64,000 nt of DNA from Streptomyces antnestii (GTDB taxonomy: Bacteria > Actinomycetota > Actinomycetes > Streptomycetales > Streptomycetaceae). This document shows positions 58,182-64,000 of the stretch, in pieces. The notes below the pieces were generated by a model. That model searched no databases and had not been told where the DNA came from. It saw only the letters and a program-made list of their open reading frames with translations. The DNA is taken from NCBI RefSeq assembly GCF_004005495.1, contig NZ_RZYA01000018.1, positions 106,662-170,661 of the forward strand, read 5' to 3'. How positions within the stretch are numbered: the first letter of the stretch is position 1; every line of letters begins with the position of its first letter. Position numbers and translations under genes: made by a program.

Positions 58182-59551
58182 CCGCACTTCTCGACCGCCC
58201 GGCCACCGACGCGCCGCCCGGGCCCAGCCGTGCACCACACCCTTTCCGCGTGGAGCTGCTGCGCGGCCTCGCCCCGTGGGCCGGCCTCGCACTGTTCCTC
58301 ACACTCGCCTGGGCACTCATCGCCAAGTCGGCCACCTGGCAAGGCAGCTGGAGTGAGACCACGGTCGCGCTCCGCATGGCCGGCGTCATGCTGGGCGGCC
58401 CGCTCGCGCTCGCGGCGGGCTGCTGGCAGGGCGCACGGGAAAGGCGGCGGCGCACCGACGAGCTGCGCGCCTCGACGGCCCGAGGCCCACTGGCCCAGTT
58501 CATGACGGCGGCCCTGCCCCTCGCGCTGTGGGTACTGGCCGTGTACGCCGCGACGGTCGGGGCGGCCCTGCTGGCCTGCGCGCCCTACGCCTCACCGGGC
58601 GGCCTCGCGCCGACCGTGTTCCTCTCCACCGGCGCCGTACTGGTGGCCTGCACCCTGACCGGCCACGTGGTGGGCGCACGCCTGCCGTGGCGACTGACGG
58701 CACCGGTGCTGGCGGTGGCCGCGTTCGGAACGTTCGGCCTGTCCATGAACGCGTCGGGAGTGGCTGGTCTCCTGGGCCCGATACCGGAATACGCCCCCGA
58801 CTTCGAGCTGCTCGCCTGGTGGCACCCGCTGCTCACGGCCGGATGGTTCCTCTCCCTCGCCTCGACGGCGGTGCTGGCTCACGCCGCATGCCGCCGCTGG
58901 TCGGCGCTGATCACGCTCGCCGCCGCCGCCACGACGGCGCTCGTGCTGTCCGGGACGGGCGACACCATGACCCACCGCGACCCGCGCGCCGGGCAGCAGG
59001 TCTGCACCACGACGACCACGCCGCAGATCTGCGTCAACGCCACCCGCGCCGCGCTCCTGCCCGAGGTGACGAAGGCACTGTCGGGCCTCACCGACCGCCT
59101 GAAGGGCGTAGGAAATCTCCCGGCGCGCTTCGAGGACCTGCCCCGCCGGTCGCACGCCGACGAGGCGGAGCTGCCGACGCTCACGCCGTACGGCTGGACC
59201 GTGGTGCGCGGGAAGATCGCCGACCACGACCGGTACGCATGGGAAGCGGCGATGCAGATGGTGGAGGCCGACTGCGCGAACCCGCAGGCCCCGGGCCGAG
59301 TCGAGATCGCGGACCGCGCGGTGGTGCGGTATCTCGCACCCACCGACCCCCAGGACTCGATGCGCGAGCACCGCTTCGAGTCTGCGCGCGCCGCGGACGA
59401 CCAGGCGGAACTGCGGCGCCTCACGGCCGAGCAGAAGGCCTACGACCACCTGCGGACCATGAGCACGGCCGACCGCCGCGCCTGGCTGACCCGCTACTTC
59501 GCGCCCGCCGACCGCTGTGCCCGTACGGAGAGCGAGGTACCGGCGCTGTGA
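58178..59551 (+). CDS. ABC-type membrane subunit
   Basis: 457 residues. About six membrane segments fill residues ~30-260 (first: WAGLALFLTLAWALIA), giving an export-type permease domain. A hydrophilic extracytoplasmic domain of ~170 residues follows the last segment, with cysteines in VCTTTTTPQICVN and VEADCANPQ. No known domain fits that part. It overlaps the ATPase gene and the next gene by 4 bp each. The soluble domain may bind the substrate or an inducer. Confidence 0.85.
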   Translation: MTALLDRPATDAPPGPSRAPHPFRVELLRGLAPWAGLALFLTLAWALIAKSATWQGSWSETTVALRMAGVMLGGPLALAAGCWQGARERRRRTDELRASTARGPLAQFMTAALPLALWVLAVYAATVGAALLACAPYASPGGLAPTVFLSTGAVLVACTLTGHVVGARLPWRLTAPVLAVAAFGTFGLSMNASGVAGLLGPIPEYAPDFELLAWWHPLLTAGWFLSLASTAVLAHAACRRWSALITLAAAATTALVLSGTGDTMTHRDPRAGQQVCTTTTTPQICVNATRAALLPEVTKALSGLTDRLKGVGNLPARFEDLPRRSHADEAELPTLTPYGWTVVRGKIADHDRYAWEAAMQMVEADCANPQAPGRVEIADRAVVRYLAPTDPQDSMREHRFESARAADDQAELRRLTAEQKAYDHLRTMSTADRRAWLTRYFAPADRCARTESEVPAL

Positions 59552-60150
59552 CCTCGTTCGCCCTCTACGCGCGCTCCCGCGCCCTCCCCACCACCCTCGC
59601 CGCGTTCGCCGCGGCGACGCTCTTCACCCTCTGGGCGGCGACCCGCCCTGAGACCTACGTGGACCCGCAGCGGCGCATCCCGCTCCTCGCCCTGGCCCCC
59701 TTGCTCGCCACGTCGGCGATCGGCGTGAGCCTGCACCAGTACGCGCAGGAACTGGACCGCACCGCCGCCCGCCCCTGGTGGCGGCTGCGCCTGGCCCACC
59801 TGCTCGCCCTGACCGCGCTCGCCGCGCTGCTGCTCGCCATGGCCGTGCCGGGCCACAGCCAGGAGTTCGGCGCGGTGGCGATGGTCCGCAACATCCTCGG
59901 GGCCACCGGCATCACGGCAGCCGCCGCGGTGCTCGTCGGCGCCCGGCTGAGCTGGCTGCCGACCCTGCTCTATTTCGGGGCGGTCTTCCTGTCGTACTCG
60001 GCACCACACCTGAGGACCGCCACGGTATGGACCTGGTCCATGCAGCCGGGGCCGCAACGGGCGGCGTGGGCGGTGGCGATGACCGCCTTCGTCGTGGGCG
60101 GAGCGCTGTACGTGGCCGTGGGCACGCGCAGGGAGCGGGAACGCTCGTAG
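59548..60150 (+). CDS. Second membrane protein of the ABC operon
   Basis: 200-residue hydrophobic protein with about six membrane segments: the first is TTLAAFAAATLFTLWAA, the last VAMTAFVVGGALYVAVG. It begins with GTG overlapping the preceding TGA (GTGA) and ends in a basic tail (TRRERERS). No recognised family. By size and position it could be a second permease subunit or an accessory of the exporter. It is the last gene of the operon; 26 nt downstream is the convergent DUF397 gene. Confidence 0.8.
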   Translation: MTSFALYARSRALPTTLAAFAAATLFTLWAATRPETYVDPQRRIPLLALAPLLATSAIGVSLHQYAQELDRTAARPWWRLRLAHLLALTALAALLLAMAVPGHSQEFGAVAMVRNILGATGITAAAAVLVGARLSWLPTLLYFGAVFLSYSAPHLRTATVWTWSMQPGPQRAAWAVAMTAFVVGGALYVAVGTRRERERS

Positions 60151-60175
60151 CGCGGGGCGCCTTCGGTGAGATTCG

Positions 60176-60355
60176 TCAGCGCAGGGAGGCTGTGAAGTCG
60201 GCCCAGGCGGTGGGAGTGAGACGGAGTATCGGGGCGTCGGCGTCTGCGTCCTTGGAGTCTCGGACGGCGACGGTTCCGGGGATGTTGCGGGCGACTTCAA
60301 CGCACTCGCCGCCGGTGTTGCTGTACGTGGACTTGGTGAAATCGAACCCGTGCAT
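60176..60355 (-). CDS. DUF397 protein
   Basis: 59-residue DUF397 protein (MHGFDFTKSTYSNTGGECVE, then VAVRDSKDADAD and WADFTASLR), a small partner encoded with many WhiJ-like XRE regulators of streptomycetes. Its ATG follows the XRE stop by three bases. It was not predicted as a long frame but the motif pattern is clear. Such proteins antagonise or modulate the XRE regulator in related systems; the exact role here is inferred. Confidence 0.9.
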   Translation of the reverse strand: MHGFDFTKSTYSNTGGECVEVARNIPGTVAVRDSKDADADAPILRLTPTAWADFTASLR

Positions 60356-60358
60356 CTG

Positions 60359-61246
60359 TCAGATCTCCTGGCGAATGGTGTCGATCAGCAGGACCGAGTC
60401 GTGCTGGGCGAGACTCAGCCGAGCCGTGCGGTCGAAGAACCCACCGTATGCGGCGCTCTCGGCCTCATTCTCCACCCACACGGTTGACGCGATGGTGTCG
60501 GCGTGAACCACGTCCACGGCCTCGGTCTCGGCGAACGAGACGATGGTGAACGGGCACGTGATGGACGGGTGCCCGCCCGCGCGGTACGGCAGCACCTGGA
60601 GCCGGACATTCGGAAGCCTGACCAACTCCAGCAGGCGTTCCAACTGGGTTCGCATCGTGTCCGGGCCGCCGATCAACTGCCGCAGCGCCGCTTCCCAGAT
60701 GACGGCGTACACCTGGAGTGGGCGTTCGTCGTGCAAGCGCGCCTGGCGTCGCATACGGATCTCGACGAGGCGCTCGATCTCGTCGGGGTCCTCCCATACG
60801 CCCACACCTTCACTGACCGCCAGCGAGCGTGCGTATTCGGCGGTCTGGAACAGCCCAGGAACAAGAGAGAGTTGCCAGGTACGCACGCGGCTCGCGGCAT
60901 CTTCCAGGGCGATGTACTCGGACAGCGCGCCCGGGTGGGGCGAGTGCTGCCACCACCCCTTGGCCTTGCGCCGCTCCCGGTCCAGCCTGGCCAAGTCCAG
61001 GAGCCGGGCAACGGCCTTGGGGTCCTCGAAGCCGTAGAACTCGCACAGGACCCGAATGTCCGGGTCCCGCATCGGAACCCATCCGCGCTCCATCTTCACG
61101 ATCTTGGTACCGGTCGCGTTGATGGACTCGGCGGCCTGCTGCTGAGTCTTGCCCGCCTCGTCGCGCAGGCGCAGGAGTTCTCCACCGAGCCTGCGCCCCA
61201 AGACAGTTGATGCTCGATTTCCTTCGGGCTGCGTCGATCGCTTCAC
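60359..61246 (-). CDS. XRE-family regulator with DUF5753 domain (WhiJ-like)
   Basis: 295 residues. The N-terminal XRE helix-turn-helix (LGGELLRLRDEAGKTQQQAAE... to FYGF) covers about residues 18-75; DUF5753 (VPGLFQTAEYARSL through FFDRTARLSLAQ) fills the rest. The GTG at 61246 (VKRSTQPEGN) is preferred because it abuts a perfect palindrome; the frame stays open to 61291. The adjoining DUF397 gene and divergent AbaA-like ATPase gene complete the WhiJ-type triad that is repeated many times in Streptomyces and linked to development. Confidence 0.9.
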   Translation of the reverse strand: MKRSTQPEGNRASTVLGRRLGGELLRLRDEAGKTQQQAAESINATGTKIVKMERGWVPMRDPDIRVLCEFYGFEDPKAVARLLDLARLDRERRKAKGWWQHSPHPGALSEYIALEDAASRVRTWQLSLVPGLFQTAEYARSLAVSEGVGVWEDPDEIERLVEIRMRRQARLHDERPLQVYAVIWEAALRQLIGGPDTMRTQLERLLELVRLPNVRLQVLPYRAGGHPSITCPFTIVSFAETEAVDVVHADTIASTVWVENEAESAAYGGFFDRTARLSLAQHDSVLLIDTIRQEI

Positions 61247-61261
61247 GGACACAGTGTGTCC
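61247..61261. promoter_or_regulatory. Palindrome abutting the XRE start codon
   Basis: GGACACAGTGTGTCC is a perfect palindrome with 7-bp arms and a single central base. It touches the GTG at 61246 and lies in the divergent region toward the ATPase gene. Probable autoregulatory XRE site. Confidence 0.6.
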
Positions 61262-61463
61262 TGTGAGCGTCACCGGGTCGACAGCATTCACACTTTGGGG
61301 AAGAACTTCCCAGAATTGATTGCTCCAGAGAAGCGCTAGTCGCTACGGTCAGTACTCAACCGCCCACCCAGCGAAGCCAGTTGGCGGAAGTGCACCGCCC
61401 TGCCCACACGCAGGATCGGCACAGCCACCGCCAACTCGCCGACCACACAACGAGGTGTGAGTC

Positions 61464-61976
61464 ATGGCCGAACCCGAACCCGAGCGCGAACCTCAAGCCG
61501 TACCCCCGCCTGCCCTGCACGAGGACGTGCTGGACTACACCCCGACCTCGCGCAGCGTCCCCCTCGCCAGGCACCGAACCGCGAGGCTCGTGACCGAGTG
61601 GGGCCACCCCGCCCTCGCGGGAGACGTCGCACTCACGCTCTCCGAGTTAATGACGAACGCCCTCCTGCACGGCAGCCTCCGCGACCGGCTGATCCGCGTA
61701 CGGGTCGCCCTGGCCGCCGCCACGCTCCGTGTCGAGGTGAGCGACCCCAGGGGCGAACGCCTGCCGAGATCGCGCCTCGCGGACGGGACGGACCAGTTCG
61801 GGCGGGGCCTGCTCCTCGTCGGGGCGCTGGCCGACCGGTGGGGATGCGAGCCGAGGAACGGACCCGGCAAGACCGTGTACGCGGAGTGGCGGCTCGACTG
61901 CGGGGCGTATCCACTCGCGAGCGAGAAGGAACGCCAGGAATGGCGTTCGCGCCGCCCATCGCGAGGTAGCCGGTGA
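61464..61976 (+). CDS. ATP-binding anti-sigma-like kinase (AbaA-like), TTA-containing
   Basis: 170-residue HATPase_c protein of the anti-sigma/RsbW-like class found with WhiJ-type regulators. The N-box LSELMTNALLHG (residues ~59-70) and G-boxes (VEVSDPRGERLP, GRGLLLVGALADRWG) are visible. Codon 62 is TTA (61647-61649), the only in-frame TTA I found in a recognised gene of the window, so translation should depend on the bldA tRNA. ATG 61464 has GAGGTG upstream. It is divergent from the XRE gene. Confidence 0.88.
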   Translation: MAEPEPEREPQAVPPPALHEDVLDYTPTSRSVPLARHRTARLVTEWGHPALAGDVALTLSELMTNALLHGSLRDRLIRVRVALAAATLRVEVSDPRGERLPRSRLADGTDQFGRGLLLVGALADRWGCEPRNGPGKTVYAEWRLDCGAYPLASEKERQEWRSRRPSRGSR

Positions 61977-62112
61977 ATGACTGGCACCGGGAGTGCGGCT
62001 CGACTACCTGACGGACGCGTGAGGGGAACGGATCGTGCTGGTCCAGATCACCTGGTTCGGCTGATCCGGGACCGGGCCGCCCGCCCCCCCCTTGCTTATT
62101 CGTGTGCCGCCC

Positions 62113-63174
62113 CTACTTCGACATGTTCGGCGGTGCGAGCGGGGACGCCGCCAGGGACTGCGGGGACGTGCTCGACGCGTATGCGGACGGGGCCGCGACG
62201 CCCGCCGACGGGTCGGCGGTGGGCTCGTCGCCGGCCTGGGCCGGGACGCGGCCCACGATGCGGATGCCCGCCTCGTCGAAGGCCTGCTTGATGCGCCAGC
62301 GCAGCTCGCGCTCGACCGAGAGGGACTTCCCGGGCATGGTCTTCGCCGAGAGGCGGACGACCATCGAGTCGAGGAGCACGCTGTCCAGGCCGAGGACGTC
62401 GACCGGGCCCCACAGCGTCTCGTTCCAGGGCTCGTCCTTGCTCATGGCGAGGCCGACCTCGGTCAGCGTCTCGCGGACCTTCGTCAGGTCCTCGTCCGAG
62501 CGGACGGTCACGTCGACGCCGGCGGTGGACCAGCCCTGGGAGAGGTTGCCGATGCGCTTGACCTCGCCGTTGCGGACGTACCAGATCTCGCCGTCGGCGC
62601 CCCGCAGCTTGGTGACGCGCAGGCCGACCTCGATGACCTCGCCGGAGGCCACGCCCGCGTCGATGCTGTCCCCGACGCCGTACTGGTCCTCGAGGATCAT
62701 GAAGACGCCGGACAGGAAGTCCGTGACGAGGTTGCGGGCGCCGAAGCCGATGGCCACACCCGCGACGCCCGCCGAGGCGAGCAGCGGGGCCAGGTTGATC
62801 TGGAACGTGCCGAGGATCATCAGGGCGGCTGTGCCGAGGATCACGAACGAGGCGACCGAGCGCAGCACGCTGCCGATGGCCTGCGAGCGCTGCCGGCGGC
62901 GCTCCACATTGACGAGCAGGCCCCCGAGCGCGGTGCCGTCGACGGCCTGGGCCGTGCGGTTCATGCGCTCTATGAGCTTGGTGATGGCCCGCCGGATGGC
63001 CACTCTGAGGACGGCGGCGATGACGACGATGAGCAGGATGCGCAGGCCGATGCTCAGCCACGTGGACCAGTTCTGCTGGACCCAGCTCGCGGCGTTGGTG
63101 GCCTGCTCCTGGGCGTCCTTGAAAGCGGTCGGACCCGATGGATCGCCGGGGGCCGACAGGACGGACAAGATCAC
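62113..63174 (-). CDS. MscS-type mechanosensitive channel
   Basis: 353-residue small-conductance mechanosensitive channel protecting against hypo-osmotic shock. The pore helix region and signature GVAGVAIGFGARNLVTDFLSG (in pieces: GVAGVAIGFG, ARNLVTDFLSG) are near residues ~135-160, followed by the beta domain (DQYGVGDSID, WYVRNGEVKRIGNLSQGW) and a C-terminal Ala/Pro/Ser-rich tail. Three membrane segments precede it. The GTG at 63174 is fixed by GGAGG seven bases upstream; a longer frame to 63237 lacks this. It is divergent from the HNH gene. Confidence 0.94.
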   Translation of the reverse strand: MILSVLSAPGDPSGPTAFKDAQEQATNAASWVQQNWSTWLSIGLRILLIVVIAAVLRVAIRRAITKLIERMNRTAQAVDGTALGGLLVNVERRRQRSQAIGSVLRSVASFVILGTAALMILGTFQINLAPLLASAGVAGVAIGFGARNLVTDFLSGVFMILEDQYGVGDSIDAGVASGEVIEVGLRVTKLRGADGEIWYVRNGEVKRIGNLSQGWSTAGVDVTVRSDEDLTKVRETLTEVGLAMSKDEPWNETLWGPVDVLGLDSVLLDSMVVRLSAKTMPGKSLSVERELRWRIKQAFDEAGIRIVGRVPAQAGDEPTADPSAGVAAPSAYASSTSPQSLAASPLAPPNMSK

Positions 63175-63432
63175 GGCAGAAACCTCCAGGCATAGCGGCC
63201 GCCCGTGGAAAAAAGGTAACGGGCAGATACACCACACTAACGGGGCATCGTGAATGGATCGTTGCTCTGTTCGAGGGAGAGACGGTCCTCACCTGGGGAT
63301 GTAGGAGGTGTGGGCGAAAACACTCCCAGCCCGTTACCGGCACATGGTGGCGCTTCCACCAGCCATGAGGGGAAACTGACTACAGATCGTCCCGGCGCGA
63401 GCCACGCGCCGCCGACGCCCAAGGAGGCACCC

Positions 63433-63969
63433 GTGCCGCATGTCCTGGTCCTCAACGCGTCGTACGAGCCACTCGGCGTCGTACCGCTCCGCCGCGCGCT
63501 CGTTCTGGTCCTCGAGAACAAGGCCATGTGCCTCGAGGAGTCCGGCGCCTTCATGCACAGCGCAACCCACACTGTCCCCGCACCGAGCGTGGTCCGCCTC
63601 AAGCGGTTCGTGCGGGTCCCCTACCGGGGGCCCGTTCCTCTGACCCGGCGGGCGCTGTTCGCCAGGGACGGCGGGCGGTGCATGTACTGCGGTGGCGTCG
63701 CAACCAGCGTCGACCACGTCATTCCCAAGAGCCGCGGCGGCCAGCACGCGTGGGAGAACGTGGTCGCGTCCTGCCGCCGCTGCAACCACGTCAAGGCCGA
63801 CCGTCACCTGGTCGAGATCGGCTGGCGCCTGCGGCACACGCCGGCCCCGCCGACCGGGCTCGCCTGGCGCATCATCGGGACCGGGCATAGGGATCCGCGC
63901 TGGCTGCCGTACTTGCAGCCGTTCGGCGCGGACGAGGCCCTGGCCCGGATCGAAGGCATTTCCGCCTGA
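63433..63969 (+). CDS. HNH endonuclease family protein
   Basis: 178-residue HNH protein (McrA-like zinc-type). The HNH motif is GGRCMYCGGVATSVDHVIPKSRGG...NVVASCRRCNHVKADR: two CxxC pairs and the DHVIP core. The N-terminal ~60 residues (VPHVLVLNASYEPLGVVPLRRA) are the stand-alone actinobacterial type. GTG 63433 has AAGGAGG (63421-63427) five bases before it. The DNA target is unknown; such genes are widespread housekeeping neighbours in streptomycetes and need not be selfish. The right edge of the window follows. Confidence 0.93.
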   Translation: MPHVLVLNASYEPLGVVPLRRALVLVLENKAMCLEESGAFMHSATHTVPAPSVVRLKRFVRVPYRGPVPLTRRALFARDGGRCMYCGGVATSVDHVIPKSRGGQHAWENVVASCRRCNHVKADRHLVEIGWRLRHTPAPPTGLAWRIIGTGHRDPRWLPYLQPFGADEALARIEGISA

Positions 63970-64000
63970 CAACGATCCGGGTCTTTGCGTTCCGGGCCCG

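Noticed and set aside
1..64000. CRISPR array
   Set aside because: No array of regularly spaced 25-40-bp repeats with unique spacers. The short tandem repeats found have no spacers.

Overview
High GC content, GTG/TTG starts with purine-rich ribosome binding sites, one rare TTA codon, and the gene order folC-valS-clpX-clpP2-clpP1-tig all point to the conserved chromosome core of a Streptomyces. I recognise about 54 protein genes (the first cut by the left edge, one broken), two tRNAs, several strong hairpin terminators, candidate operators and at least four kinds of dispersed or palindromic repeat. There is no prophage, integrase, CRISPR array or complete insertion sequence. The coordinates and motifs come from reading the sequence. 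Family assignments rest on recognised motifs, and no database search was run.

Layout. 1-10.7 kb is housekeeping and proteostasis: folC, valS, clpX, the clpP1-clpP2 operon, trigger factor, tRNA-Pro and tRNA-Gly. 10.7-17.4 kb is mixed: a small membrane protein, an acyltransferase, an HD hydrolase, a membrane SpoIIE phosphatase, an Eis-like acetyltransferase, a Nei/Fpg glycosylase and rpiB. 17.5-24.4 kb holds three related amino acid permeases, a flavin oxidoreductase broken by a palindromic insert, and bioY. 24.4-33.1 kb has a zinc ribbon, an Rv2466c-like oxidoreductase, the first PepN, a winged-helix/nuclease-like protein, a serine hydrolase, a Tat metallophosphatase and a Nudix hydrolase. 33.3-43.6 kb has a large secreted subtilase, an ECF sigma/membrane partner pair, asd, a second PepN and allantoicase. 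43.7-49.6 kb is regulator-plus-target pairs: LysR with a DMT exporter (and perhaps allantoicase), MarR with a second DMT exporter, and TetR with an FAD monooxygenase. 49.7-55.8 kb carries malQ, a 12-residue-repeat small protein separated from malQ by a TA-flanked mini-transposon, and a secreted GH84-like enzyme. 55.9-60.2 kb is a tightly overlapped five-gene operon (ECF sigma, zf-HC2 membrane protein, ABC ATPase, two membrane proteins). 60.2-62.0 kb is a WhiJ/AbaA-like triad whose ATPase gene carries the TTA codon. MscS and an HNH endonuclease close the window.

The strongest leads are the mini-transposon at the small-gene/malQ junction, the equally spaced composite element upstream of both allantoicase and the DMT-LysR operon, the sigma/anti-sigma/ABC operon, and the oxidoreductase interrupted in frame by a palindrome.
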